Assembly (NCBI RefSeq): GCF_040750395.1 | Contig: NZ_JBFLVD010000029.1 | Span: 71,698-135,697, forward strand | Length of the DNA stretch: 64,000 bases | Origin: Scandinavium sp002470465 | GTDB taxonomy: Bacteria; Pseudomonadota; Gammaproteobacteria; Enterobacterales; Enterobacteriaceae | Reading direction: 5' to 3' | Shown here: piece by piece, positions 42,015 through 52,007 of the stretch | How positions within the stretch are numbered: position 1 is the stretch's first letter | Layout of the letters: the number at the start of each line of letters is the position of its first letter | Notes under the pieces: model-generated | Database searches by the model: none | Told to the model about the DNA's origin: nothing | The model's input: the letters and a program-made list of their open reading frames with translations, nothing else | Made by a program: the position numbers and the translations under genes

Positions 42015-42935
42015 TCAACCCGCCAGGTCCAGAATGCGTACTACCAACTGCGAGAAGCTCATGCCCGCCTGACGCGCCGCCATCGGCACCAGGCTGTGAC
42101 TGGTCATCCCTGGAGAAGTATTGGCTTCCAGCAGATATAACTGACCATCGCTGTCCTGCATCACGTCAATGCGTCCCCACCCTGAACAACCTAAAACAGT
42201 CCAGGCTTTGAGCACCAGGGCACGCATTTCCTGTTCACGGCTCAGATCTTCACAACCAGGGCAGAAATACTGCGTCTCGTCAGAGAGATACTTCGCCTCA
42301 TAATCATAGAAGACTCCGGCCGGTTGGATACGAACCGATGGCAAAATTTCTTCACCAAGTACCGCAACGGTAAATTCCGGGCCGCTTAACCATTTTTCTA
42401 TGAGTACTTCTTCATCATGCTGAAAAGCCAGCATTAAGGCATCTAAAAGTGCACCACTTTCTGTCACTTTCGACATGCCGACGCTGGATCCTTCCCGGCT
42501 GGGCTTCACAATCAGCGGTAAACCCAGCGTGGCAATACGTTGCTGTTCGTCCTGGCTCAGACCATTGGCGAACTGTGCGCGGGTCAAAGCAACCCACGGC
42601 GCAACCGGTAATCCTGCGCCCTGCCACAGCAGCTTGCTACGCAGTTTGTCCATCGACAGCGCCGAGGCCATCACGCCGCTGCCGGTGTAAGGCAGGCCAA
42701 TCAGCTCCAGTAATCCCTGAAGCGTGCCATCTTCACCACCCCGTCCGTGCAGAGCAATAAACGCTTTCTTAAAACCGTCTTTTTTCAGCTGCGTAATATC
42801 GACATCGCGCGGATCAACGCCGTGTGCATCAATGCCGGCTTCACGCAGACCAGCCACAACCGCAGCGCCAGAATTGAGTGAAACTTCACGTTCAGCGGAA
42901 GTGCCGCCGAGAAGGACAGCGATTCTATCAGCCAT
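42015..42935 (-). CDS. ddlB: D-alanine--D-alanine ligase B
   Basis: Makes the D-Ala-D-Ala dipeptide for peptidoglycan. 306 residues, ATP-grasp fold. Motifs HGRGGEDGTLQG, KPSREGSSVGM and LLEANTSPGMTSHSLVP. It overlaps murC by eight bases. Confidence 0.98.
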   Translation of the reverse strand: MADRIAVLLGGTSAEREVSLNSGAAVVAGLREAGIDAHGVDPRDVDITQLKKDGFKKAFIALHGRGGEDGTLQGLLELIGLPYTGSGVMASALSMDKLRSKLLWQGAGLPVAPWVALTRAQFANGLSQDEQQRIATLGLPLIVKPSREGSSVGMSKVTESGALLDALMLAFQHDEEVLIEKWLSGPEFTVAVLGEEILPSVRIQPAGVFYDYEAKYLSDETQYFCPGCEDLSREQEMRALVLKAWTVLGCSGWGRIDVMQDSDGQLYLLEANTSPGMTSHSLVPMAARQAGMSFSQLVVRILDLAG

Positions 42936-44403
42936 GACGCTCCTCCTCCTGTGTTTGCGGCTTGAGTTTGATTTCCGCTAAGTTACGCGCAATTTTGCCG
43001 ATATTCCCTGCGCCCTGAATCAGAATCAGGTCATTGCCGGTCAGCACGGGTGCCAGCATTTCCGCCACCTTCGCCGGGTCCGAGACCAGAATCGGGTCTA
43101 CCTTTCCACGCCCGCGAATGGTGCGGCACAGCGAACGGCTATCGGCTCCAGGAATGGGCGCTTCGCCCGCCGGATACACTTCCAGCATCAGCAGAGAATC
43201 CACTTCGGTCAGCACGTTTGCGAAATCGTCATACAGGTCGCGCGTACGGGTGAAGCGGTGAGGCTGGAAAATCATCACCAGATTTTTATCCGGCCAGCCC
43301 GCGCGCGCCGCTTTAATGGTGGCGTCGACCTCAGTCGGGTGATGACCGTAGTCATCAACCAGCATTGCACTACCGCTTTTACCGTTCACGCTTTCCAGCG
43401 GGAACTCACCGAGGAAGTCGAAACGACGGCCGGTGCCCTGGAAACTTTCCAGCGCGCGCAAAATGGCGTCGTCTTCGATGCCTTCTTCTGTTGCCACCGC
43501 AACCGCCGCCGCCGCGTTCAGGGCGTTATGGCGACCTGGCGCATTCAGCGTCACGTTCAGTGGCGCTTTGTCCTGGCGAATCAGCGTAAAGTGCCCCTGC
43601 GCGCCAATCTGCTTGTACTCTTCAACGCGCACGTCAGCGTCGTCGCTGAAGCCGTATGTTGTGATCTGACGCCCAACGCGAGGCAGCAGCTCACGAATCA
43701 CCGGATCGTCCACGCACATCACCGCACGACCATAAAACGGCAAATTGTGCAGGAAATTAATAAACGTCTGCTTTAAATTTTCAAAGTCGCCCTGGTAGGT
43801 ATCCATATGGTCGGCTTCGATGTTGGTGACAATCGCCACCATCGGCTGCAGGTGGAGGAATGACGCATCGCTCTCATCCGCTTCAGCAATCAGGTAACGG
43901 CTGTGGCCGAGACGAGCGTGAACACCCGCCGCTTTCACCAGACCGCCGTTGACGAAAGTTGGATCGAGGCCCGCTTCCGCGTAAATGCTCGACACCATTG
44001 CCGTAGTGGTGGTTTTACCATGCGTGCCGGCAATCGCGATCCCGTGACGGAAGCGCATCAACTCCGCCAGCATTTCTGCGCGGCGAATCACCGGAATGCG
44101 CGCCTCGTGGGCGGCAACGATTTCCGGGTTATCGGCGGAAATGGCGCTGGAAACAACCACAACGCTCGCATTACGCACGTTTTCCGGGCGATGGTTGAAA
44201 TAAATCGTGGCACCCAGCGCCGTCAGCTGCTGAGTCACCGGGTTCGGCGCTAAATCCGAACCGCTAATCTGATACCCTTCATTAGCCAACACTTCGGCAA
44301 TACCGCCCATGCCAGCACCGCCGATGCCAACAAAGTGGATGTGCCGGACGCGACGCATCTCGGGCACAATGGAACGCAGTTTTGCCAGTTGTTGTGTATT
44401 CAT
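42928..44403 (-). CDS. murC: UDP-N-acetylmuramate--L-alanine ligase
   Basis: Adds L-Ala, the first amino acid of the stem peptide. 491 residues, as in E. coli. Nucleotide fold HFVGIGGAGMGGIAEVL, ATP loop GTHGKTTTTAM, and the Mur ligase C-terminal domain. It lies 58 bases after murG, one of the larger gaps in the cluster. Confidence 0.98.
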   Translation of the reverse strand: MNTQQLAKLRSIVPEMRRVRHIHFVGIGGAGMGGIAEVLANEGYQISGSDLAPNPVTQQLTALGATIYFNHRPENVRNASVVVVSSAISADNPEIVAAHEARIPVIRRAEMLAELMRFRHGIAIAGTHGKTTTTAMVSSIYAEAGLDPTFVNGGLVKAAGVHARLGHSRYLIAEADESDASFLHLQPMVAIVTNIEADHMDTYQGDFENLKQTFINFLHNLPFYGRAVMCVDDPVIRELLPRVGRQITTYGFSDDADVRVEEYKQIGAQGHFTLIRQDKAPLNVTLNAPGRHNALNAAAAVAVATEEGIEDDAILRALESFQGTGRRFDFLGEFPLESVNGKSGSAMLVDDYGHHPTEVDATIKAARAGWPDKNLVMIFQPHRFTRTRDLYDDFANVLTEVDSLLMLEVYPAGEAPIPGADSRSLCRTIRGRGKVDPILVSDPAKVAEMLAPVLTGNDLILIQGAGNIGKIARNLAEIKLKPQTQEEERHG

Positions 44404-44461
44404 TATCTAAACGCCATCGACTACTTAAACATTCGTGCAGCGCAAACAGGCGCTGCGATGA

Positions 44462-45529
44462 TTAGGCCTGTGCGGCCAGGCTCACTTCTTTCGCAACCCG
44501 CTCGGTTGCATCCGGAATAGCGGCGGCACGAGCCCGCTCTGCCATCTCCAGCAACGTCTTTCTGTCCCAGCCAGAAAGCGTATTGGCCACGGCTTCTGCC
44601 GTGAACTGCGGCTGCTCAAAAATGGTGGCAGCACCTGCTTTTTCCAGCGGCAACGCATTCCAGTACTGCTGCCTGTCTTTATGCTGGAAGGGCACAAAAA
44701 TCGCGGGCAGCCCGGCTGCGGCAATTTCACTGACCGTCAGGGCGCCCGAACGACAGACCACCACATCAGCCCAGGCATAGGCCGCGGCCATGTCGTCAAT
44801 AAATTCCGTCACTTTATGCTGCGGCTGACCCGCCCCGGCATATGCCTGCTCAACGGTCTGCTGCGCGCCTTTACCGCTCTGATGCCAGATCGTGACAGCA
44901 GAACCCAGCTTCGCGGCCACCTGCGGCATTGTCTGGTTCAGCACGCGTGCCCCCTGCGAACCACCAACCACCAGCACGCGGATTTCACCGTCACGCCCGG
45001 CCAGGCGCTGTTGAGGAAGCGGCAATGCCAGTACGTCGGTACGCACCGGGTTGCCCACCACTTCGGCATTCGGGAAAGCGCCCGGGAATGCCTGCATCAC
45101 GGTCTTCGCGATTTTCGCCAGCCATTTGTTGGTGAGGCCAGCAATACCGTTTTGCTCATGCAGCACAACCGGAATCCCCAATGACCAGGCCGCCAGACCA
45201 CCTGGACCGGAGACATAACCGCCCATCCCCAGCACCACATCTGGTTGAAAACGCTGCATAATTGCGCGAGCCTGACGCCAGGCAGTGAAGATACGTATCG
45301 GCGCAAAAAGCATTGCCTTGAGGCCTTTTCCACGCAGGCCGGAAATCTGGATGAAATCGATGTCGATGCCATGTTTAGGCACCAGGTCCGCTTCCATACG
45401 ATCGGCGGTGCCGAGCCAGCGAACCTGCCAGCCCTGCTCCATCAGATGGTGTGCAACAGCCAGCCCCGGGAACACGTGTCCACCGGTCCCGCCCGCCATC
45501 ACCATCAACCGCTTCGCCTGAGCACTCAT
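44462..45529 (-). CDS. murG: UDP-GlcNAc:lipid I GlcNAc transferase MurG
   Basis: Makes lipid II on the inner face of the membrane. 355 residues, as in E. coli. Glycine-rich loops GGTGGHVFPGLAVA and GGSQGARVLN, and the UDP-GlcNAc site CRSGALTVSEIAAAGLP. It overlaps ftsW by four bases. Confidence 0.98.
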   Translation of the reverse strand: MSAQAKRLMVMAGGTGGHVFPGLAVAHHLMEQGWQVRWLGTADRMEADLVPKHGIDIDFIQISGLRGKGLKAMLFAPIRIFTAWRQARAIMQRFQPDVVLGMGGYVSGPGGLAAWSLGIPVVLHEQNGIAGLTNKWLAKIAKTVMQAFPGAFPNAEVVGNPVRTDVLALPLPQQRLAGRDGEIRVLVVGGSQGARVLNQTMPQVAAKLGSAVTIWHQSGKGAQQTVEQAYAGAGQPQHKVTEFIDDMAAAYAWADVVVCRSGALTVSEIAAAGLPAIFVPFQHKDRQQYWNALPLEKAGAATIFEQPQFTAEAVANTLSGWDRKTLLEMAERARAAAIPDATERVAKEVSLAAQA

Positions 45530-46770
45530 CGAACACCTCGTGTAAACGCCTGTGCTTTTTCCAGGCGCGTTTCATAATCAATTCGCAACAGCAGCATGAT
45601 GGCCGTCGACATAATCAGCAGACTGGAGCCCCCGTAGCTGATAAGCGGGAGCGTCAGGCCTTTGGTTGGCAGCATGCCCGCCGCCGCGCCAACGTTAACC
45701 AGCGCCTGGAAGCTAAACCACACGCCAATCGAACACGCCAGGAAACCTGAGAAGCGCTGGTCAATCTCCAGCGCCTTGCGGCCAATGGACATGGCGCGGA
45801 AAGCGACGAAGAATACCATTAAAAGCGCCAGCACCACACCAACGTAGCCGAGTTCTTCACCGATGATGGCGAAGATGAAGTCGGTATGCGCTTCCGGCAG
45901 ATACTCCAGCTTCTGCACAGAGTTGCCGAGGCCCTGCCCCCACATTTCACCGCGACCAAACGCCATCAGGGACTGGGTCAGCTGGTAGCCGCTACCGAAA
46001 GGATCTTCCCACGGGTTCCAGAATGAGGTCACGCGGCGAATACGGTACGGTTCTGCCAGGATCAACAGGACAACCGCCGAGATCCCCATGCCAATAATCG
46101 CGATGAACTGCCACAGCTTTGCACCGCCGAGGAACAGCATCGCCAGCGTCGTCACAAACAGCACAACGACGGTCCCGAGATCGGGCTGCGCCAGCAGCAG
46201 GATTGCCAGCACGAAAATCACCCCCATCGGCTTTAAGAAGCCGCGCAGGTTGTTTCGCACCTCATCGCCTTTACGCACCAGATAGTTGGCGATGTAGCAG
46301 AAGAGCGACAGCTTGGTAAATTCCGCAGGCTGAATACGCAGCGGGCCGAAGGCAATCCAGCGCGAGGCCCCGTTCACCGAGCTGCCCACCACCAGTACAA
46401 CTAACAACATGCCGATCGACATGATCAGCATGGCGGTACTGTGGCGCTGCCAGAACGCCATCGGCCAGCGCAGAGTAATAAGGCCCAGACAGAACGCCAG
46501 CACGATATACAACCCATCACGCTTGGCGAACAGGAACGGATCGTTTGCCAGGCGCTGCCCCACCGGCATGGATGCCGAGGTCACCATGATAAAACCGATC
46601 GCCGCAAGGCCGAGCGTCAGCCACAGCAGGGTACGATCGTACATCACCAGGCTGTCGGTATCTTTCTGCCGGGAGCCCATCACCCAGCCCTTCAACGCCG
46701 CAAACAGCCAGACCAGGATCCCGGATCCCGGCAGGTGCGGCATTTTCAGGCGAGGGAGAGATAAACGCAT
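45526..46770 (-). CDS. ftsW: Septal peptidoglycan glycosyltransferase FtsW (SEDS family)
   Basis: Polymerises lipid II at the septum with FtsI. 414 residues, ten predicted helices. SEDS signatures near the C-terminus: GMLPTKGLTLPLISYGGSS. Its ATG shares one base with the murD stop (TAATG). Confidence 0.98.
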   Translation of the reverse strand: MRLSLPRLKMPHLPGSGILVWLFAALKGWVMGSRQKDTDSLVMYDRTLLWLTLGLAAIGFIMVTSASMPVGQRLANDPFLFAKRDGLYIVLAFCLGLITLRWPMAFWQRHSTAMLIMSIGMLLVVLVVGSSVNGASRWIAFGPLRIQPAEFTKLSLFCYIANYLVRKGDEVRNNLRGFLKPMGVIFVLAILLLAQPDLGTVVVLFVTTLAMLFLGGAKLWQFIAIIGMGISAVVLLILAEPYRIRRVTSFWNPWEDPFGSGYQLTQSLMAFGRGEMWGQGLGNSVQKLEYLPEAHTDFIFAIIGEELGYVGVVLALLMVFFVAFRAMSIGRKALEIDQRFSGFLACSIGVWFSFQALVNVGAAAGMLPTKGLTLPLISYGGSSLLIMSTAIMLLLRIDYETRLEKAQAFTRGVR

Positions 46771-48086
46771 TAGCCTAACTCCTTCGCCAGGCGGGTAAAG
46801 ACATCCCCGCGCTGCTCAAAATTCTTAAACTGATCGAGGCTCGCACAAGCAGGCGACAGCAGCACCATGTCTCCAGATTTCAGCTGCGGCGCAAGCTGAC
46901 GCATGGCTTGTTCCATCGTCTCAGTGCGGGTCGCCACTTCCGGGCGCAGCTCCGCCAACGCATCGCCGTCACGACCAAAGCACCACAGACGCACGTTATC
47001 GCCTTTCAGCCACGTCTTCAGGGGGGAGAAATCCGCTGATTTGCCGTCACCACCGAGCAGCAGGTGCAGCGTACCGTCGACATGCAGGCCGTTCAGCGCC
47101 GCTTCGGTGCTGCCGACGTTGGTGGCTTTGGAATCGTTGATCCAGCGCACGCCGTTGTGCTCCAGCGCCAGCTGGAAGCGATGCGCCAGCCCGGTGAAGG
47201 TCGTCAGCGCTTTCAGGCTGCTTGCGCGCGGCAAACCAGCTGCATCCGCCAGCGCCAGCGCGGCCAGGGCGTTGCTGTAGTTATGCTGGCCGGTCAGTTT
47301 CATTTCACGCACGTTGAGGACCTTCTCACCCTTCACGCGCAGCCAGGTTTCGCCCTGCTGGCGGTTCAGATGATAATCGCCCATGTTGACGCCAAAGCTG
47401 ACGCAGCGCTCATCGGCACCGCGCACCGGCATGGTCAGCGCATCGTCGGCGTTGACCACGCAGGTCTTAGCATTTTCATAAACGCGCAGTTTGGCCGCGC
47501 GGTACTGCTGAAGACCAAACGGATATCTGTCCATGTGATCTTCTGTGACATTCAGGATCGTCGCGGCCACCGCCTCGAGGCTGGAGGTGGTTTCCAGCTG
47601 GAAGCTGGAGAGCTCAAGCACGTACAGCTCACGGGATACGTCCAGCAGCATCAGCGCAGGCAGACCAATGTTGCCACCGACACCAACGTTCATGCCCGCC
47701 GCTTTCGCCATTTCGCCGACCAGCGTGGTCACGGTGCTTTTGCCGTTCGAACCGGTAATCGCCACAATCGGTGCCTGCGCCTCTCGGCAAAACAGCTCGA
47801 TATCACCGACGATTTCCACGCCCGCATCAGCCGCAGCGCTCAGAGAAGGATGAGCGAGGGCAATACCAGGGCTGGCCACAATCAGATCCGCCGCCAGAAG
47901 CCAGTCGTCGTTCAGACCACCGACAAAACGCGCCACCTCTTCCGGCAGCTTATCAAGCCCCGGAGGCGTGGCGCGGGTGTCCATCACACGTGGCGTCACA
48001 CCACGGGCGAGGAAGAAATCCACGCAGGAAAGCCCGGTCATTCCCAGACCGATGATGACAACGTTTTTATCCTGGTATTCAGCCAT
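46770..48086 (-). CDS. murD: UDP-N-acetylmuramoyl-L-alanine--D-glutamate ligase
   Basis: Adds D-Glu to the stem peptide. 438 residues, as in E. coli, with ATP loop GSNGKSTVTT and DSKATN in the central domain. ATG 48086 (MAEYQDKNVVIIG) is set by alignment; the open frame continues upstream into mraY without a better start. Confidence 0.98.
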   Translation of the reverse strand: MAEYQDKNVVIIGLGMTGLSCVDFFLARGVTPRVMDTRATPPGLDKLPEEVARFVGGLNDDWLLAADLIVASPGIALAHPSLSAAADAGVEIVGDIELFCREAQAPIVAITGSNGKSTVTTLVGEMAKAAGMNVGVGGNIGLPALMLLDVSRELYVLELSSFQLETTSSLEAVAATILNVTEDHMDRYPFGLQQYRAAKLRVYENAKTCVVNADDALTMPVRGADERCVSFGVNMGDYHLNRQQGETWLRVKGEKVLNVREMKLTGQHNYSNALAALALADAAGLPRASSLKALTTFTGLAHRFQLALEHNGVRWINDSKATNVGSTEAALNGLHVDGTLHLLLGGDGKSADFSPLKTWLKGDNVRLWCFGRDGDALAELRPEVATRTETMEQAMRQLAPQLKSGDMVLLSPACASLDQFKNFEQRGDVFTRLAKELG

Positions 48087-48088
48087 CA

Positions 48089-49171
48089 TTAACGTACCTT
48101 CAGCGTAGCCAGGCCAATCAGCACCAGCATCAGCGAGATAATCCAGAAGCGCACGATAACGCGCGGTTCCGGCCAACCTTTCAGCTCATAGTGGTGATGG
48201 ATAGGCGCCATACGGAAGATGCGCTGACCGCGCAGCTTGAAGGAGCCCACCTGCAAAATCACCGACAACGTTTCCACCACAAACACCCCACCCATGATCA
48301 CCAGCAGGAATTCCTGACGCAGCAGCACGGCGATAATGCCCAGCGCGCCGCCAAGGGCCAAAGAACCTACATCGCCCATGAAGACCTGAGCCGGATAGGT
48401 GTTAAACCACAGGAAGCCTAAACCTGCGCCGACAATCGCCGTACAGACGATCACCAGCTCACCCGCATGACGCAGATAAGGGATATGCAGATAGTTGGCG
48501 AAGTTCATGTTGCCGGTCGCCCAGGCCACCAGCGCAAAGCCTGCCGCTACGAAGACCGTAGGCATGATTGCCAGACCGTCCAGACCGTCCGTCAGGTTCA
48601 CCGCATTGCCGGTACCGACGATCACGAAGTACGCCAGCAGAATGTAGAAAATACCCAGCTGCGGCATGATGTCTTTAAAGAACGGCACCACTAACTCGGT
48701 AGCCGGAGTATCTTTCCCCGCCATATACAGAGCAAACGCCACGCCCAGCGCGATGACCGACATCCAGAAATACTTCCAGCGGGCAATCAGGCCTTTGGTG
48801 TCTTTACGCACCACTTTGCGGTAGTCGTCAACGAAGCCGATGATGCCGTAACCGATAAGTACCGTCAGCACGCACCAGACGTACGGGTTGGACGGATAAG
48901 CCCACAAGAGAACGGAAACGACAATCGCCGTCAGGATCATGATCCCGCCCATCGTTGGCGTACCGCGCTTGCTGAAGTGCGATTCCGGGCCGTCGTTACG
49001 TACGACCTGGCCGAAGGACAATTTTTGCAGACGGGCAATCATACGCGGGCCCATCCACAGGGAGATGAACAGCGCGGTCAGCAGGCTGACGATGGCGCGA
49101 AACGTCAGGTAGGAAAAGACGTTAAAGCCGGAGTAATATTTGACCAAATGTTCGGCCAGCCAAACTAACAT
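48089..49171 (-). CDS. mraY: Phospho-N-acetylmuramoyl-pentapeptide-transferase MraY
   Basis: Makes lipid I on undecaprenyl phosphate. 360 residues, about ten helices, with the acidic catalytic sequences FVDDYRKV and NLTDGLDGLA and the loop IHHHYELKGW. It overlaps murF by seven bases and lies two bases before murD. Confidence 0.98.
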   Translation of the reverse strand: MLVWLAEHLVKYYSGFNVFSYLTFRAIVSLLTALFISLWMGPRMIARLQKLSFGQVVRNDGPESHFSKRGTPTMGGIMILTAIVVSVLLWAYPSNPYVWCVLTVLIGYGIIGFVDDYRKVVRKDTKGLIARWKYFWMSVIALGVAFALYMAGKDTPATELVVPFFKDIMPQLGIFYILLAYFVIVGTGNAVNLTDGLDGLAIMPTVFVAAGFALVAWATGNMNFANYLHIPYLRHAGELVIVCTAIVGAGLGFLWFNTYPAQVFMGDVGSLALGGALGIIAVLLRQEFLLVIMGGVFVVETLSVILQVGSFKLRGQRIFRMAPIHHHYELKGWPEPRVIVRFWIISLMLVLIGLATLKVR

Positions 49172-50523
49172 GTTCCGTTCTCCTGTAGTGCGCGAACCAC
49201 CTCTTCCATGGCAGCGCTACGTGAACCTTTCACCAAAATAGTAATGATTTGATGCTCTTCGATAAGGGCTTTCAGGCGATCAATTGCCGCAGGCTTGTCG
49301 GCAAAATGTTCGCCGACGCCGCTGGCGTCGCTGATGGTTTTGCTCAGTTGACCTACGCTCAGTACGCGGTCGATGCCCGCCGCCTTGGCCGCTTCGCCCA
49401 CCTGGCGGTGGCACGCTCCGCTTTCATCGCCAAGCTCAGCCATATCACCAACCACGAAGACGCGGTAGCCCGGCATTTCGGACAACACCTGCGCCGCGGC
49501 GGTCATGGAGCCGACGTTTGCGTTGTAGGAGTCATCCAGCAGCAGCTGATTCTCAGCGAGCTGAATTGGGAACAGACGGCCCGGAACGGCTTTCAGCGTG
49601 GCAAGGCCTGCTTTTACCGCTGTCAGATCTGCTCCGACCGCCATCGCCAGCGCCGTTGCCGCAAGCGCATTGGCGATATTGTGACGGCCCGGAAGCGGCA
49701 GCAAGACGTCCACGTTGCCTGTAGGCGTCTGGAGCGTAAATTCGGTGCCGTGGCTGGTGACATGAATGTTATTAGCGGTGAAGTCGCTGTTTGCCGCGTT
49801 CGGCGAGAAGCGCCACACTTTGCGATCGCCAATGACCCCTTGCCAGTTCAGCCAGTCGTTGTTGTCGGCGTTCATGATGGCAATGCCGTTCAGCGGCAGG
49901 CCGGTGTAGATTTCGCCTTTTGCTTTTGCGACACCGGCAAGCGATCCAAATCCTTCCAGGTGCGCGGCGGCAAGGTTGTTCACCAGCGCGGCTTCCGGAC
50001 GCGTCAGGCTGACGGTCCAGGCGATTTCGCCCTGATGGTTGGCACCCAGTTCAATAACGGCAAACTCATGCTCTTTCGTCAGGCGCAGCAGCGTCATCGG
50101 CACGCCGATGTCGTTATTCAGGTTGCCCGCGGTGTACAGCGTGTTGCCACACTGGCTAAGAATGGACGCGGCCATCTCTTTAACAGAAGTTTTGCCGGAG
50201 GAGCCGGTGAGTGCCACCACACGGGTTGGCACCTGCTGACGAACCCACGCCGCCAGTTCACCAAACGCCAGGCGGGTATCTTTCACGATAACCTGCGGCA
50301 ATGCGCAGTCGAGTTTACGGCTAACCAGCAGCGCACCTGCACCCGCGTCTTTCGCCTGTTCGGCGAAATCGTGGGCATCGAAACGCTCGCCTTTGAGCGC
50401 GACAAACAGGCAGCCTGGCGTAATTTTGCGCGTGTCAGTGGTGACGGCATCTATGGTGAGGTCCTGACCGGCGAGTTCACCGTTGAGGATCTCCGCCATT
50501 TTGCCCAGGGTTACGCTAATCAT
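49165..50523 (-). CDS. murF: UDP-N-acetylmuramoyl-tripeptide--D-alanyl-D-alanine ligase
   Basis: Adds D-Ala-D-Ala to complete the pentapeptide precursor. 452 residues, as in E. coli, with ATP loop GSSGKTSVKEM and DDSYNANVGSM. It overlaps murE by four bases. Confidence 0.98.
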   Translation of the reverse strand: MISVTLGKMAEILNGELAGQDLTIDAVTTDTRKITPGCLFVALKGERFDAHDFAEQAKDAGAGALLVSRKLDCALPQVIVKDTRLAFGELAAWVRQQVPTRVVALTGSSGKTSVKEMAASILSQCGNTLYTAGNLNNDIGVPMTLLRLTKEHEFAVIELGANHQGEIAWTVSLTRPEAALVNNLAAAHLEGFGSLAGVAKAKGEIYTGLPLNGIAIMNADNNDWLNWQGVIGDRKVWRFSPNAANSDFTANNIHVTSHGTEFTLQTPTGNVDVLLPLPGRHNIANALAATALAMAVGADLTAVKAGLATLKAVPGRLFPIQLAENQLLLDDSYNANVGSMTAAAQVLSEMPGYRVFVVGDMAELGDESGACHRQVGEAAKAAGIDRVLSVGQLSKTISDASGVGEHFADKPAAIDRLKALIEEHQIITILVKGSRSAAMEEVVRALQENGTC

Positions 50524-52007
50524 GCGATCACCCCCAGCAGGCGAGCCGCGGTGACGCGGTCGGAGTAATCGAGACGGCGGTTGCCAACGATTTGATAATC
50601 TTCGTGGCCTTTACCGGCCAGCAGCACCACATCGTTCTCTTTTGCCTGCATGATGGCCGCCGTCACCGCTTCGGCGCGACCTTCCATCACTTTGGCGCGA
50701 CCTGCATCGAGCATACCGGCCAGAATGTCGTTGATGATGGCGCGAGGCTCTTCGGTGCGCGGGTTATCGTCCGTGACAACGGCGATATCCGCGAACTGCT
50801 CGGCGATGGCGCCCATCAGCGGACGTTTACCTTTATCACGGTCACCGCCGCAGCCAAAGACGCACCACAGTTTACCTGCACAGTGCAGACGGGCCGCTTC
50901 CAGCGCTTTTTCCAGCGCATCCGGCGTGTGGGCATAATCGACCACCACCGTCGGTTTACCCGGCGCAGAGAACACTTCCATTCGGCCGCAAACGGGCTGA
51001 AGGCTGGCTGAGGTTTTCAGCAGATCGGCCAGCGGATAATCAAGAGCCAGAAGCGTTACCAGCGCCAGCAGCAAATTGCTGACGTTGAACGCGCCCATCA
51101 GGCGGCTTTCGATTTTCCCCTGGCCCCAGCTGGAGTCGAACTGGATTGTCGCCCCGCTGTCGTGATACTTCACGGTAGTCGCTTTCAACCAGCGACCGTG
51201 CCCGTTCGGGTTAATGTGGTCTTCCATCGACACCGCCACGGCATCCGGCAGTTTTGTCAGCCAGCGACGGCCCACTTCATCGTCGGCGTTGACGATCGCC
51301 TGACCAAAGTGGTGCGTGGAATAGAGCATCCATTTGGCAGCTTCGTAATGCTCCATATCACCATGATAATCAAGGTGATCGCGACTGAGGTTAGTAAACA
51401 CGGACGCGACAAACTTCAGCGCCGCTACGCGGTGCTGAACCAGGCCATGGGAAGACACTTCCATTGCCGCGAAGGTCGCACCCTGCTCTGCCAGGCCATT
51501 CAGCACGTGCTGAACATCGACCGCAGAACCGGTGGTATTTTCAGTTGGCGTCACTTTACCGAGCAGGCCATTGCCCACCGTGCCCATCACTGCGCTGGTT
51601 TCGCCCAGCAGCTGCGCCCACTGCGCCAGCAACTGAGTCGTGGTAGTTTTGCCGTTCGTCCCGGTCACGCCGACCAGGCGCAGTTGTTCTGAAGGCTGGT
51701 TGTAAAAACGCCCCGCCAGTGCGGATAAACGTTCGTTAAGCTGGCTAAGATAGATGACCGGCACACCGTGCATTTCACGGATTTCACCGTCCGCAGCTTC
51801 ATCTTTTGCTTCAGCAATAATGGCAGCCACACCTTGCGCTATCGCCTGCGGGATATATCGACGCCCGTCCGCCTGATGACCTGAGACAGCCACGAAAAGA
51901 TCGCCCGACGCCGCCACACGGCTGTCGAGTGTCATCTCTCGCAGTGCCCGCTCCGGTGCGTTTGGCACCCACGGAGCAAGAAGGTCGCGCAAATTACGAT
52001 CTGCCAC
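50520..52007 (-). CDS. murE: UDP-N-acetylmuramoyl-L-alanyl-D-glutamate--meso-DAP ligase
   Basis: Adds meso-diaminopimelate. 495 residues, as in E. coli. ATP loop GTNGKTTTTQLL and DNPRTEEPR, the DNPR motif that marks specificity for diaminopimelate rather than lysine. It overlaps ftsI by 14 bases. Confidence 0.98.
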   Translation of the reverse strand: MADRNLRDLLAPWVPNAPERALREMTLDSRVAASGDLFVAVSGHQADGRRYIPQAIAQGVAAIIAEAKDEAADGEIREMHGVPVIYLSQLNERLSALAGRFYNQPSEQLRLVGVTGTNGKTTTTQLLAQWAQLLGETSAVMGTVGNGLLGKVTPTENTTGSAVDVQHVLNGLAEQGATFAAMEVSSHGLVQHRVAALKFVASVFTNLSRDHLDYHGDMEHYEAAKWMLYSTHHFGQAIVNADDEVGRRWLTKLPDAVAVSMEDHINPNGHGRWLKATTVKYHDSGATIQFDSSWGQGKIESRLMGAFNVSNLLLALVTLLALDYPLADLLKTSASLQPVCGRMEVFSAPGKPTVVVDYAHTPDALEKALEAARLHCAGKLWCVFGCGGDRDKGKRPLMGAIAEQFADIAVVTDDNPRTEEPRAIINDILAGMLDAGRAKVMEGRAEAVTAAIMQAKENDVVLLAGKGHEDYQIVGNRRLDYSDRVTAARLLGVIA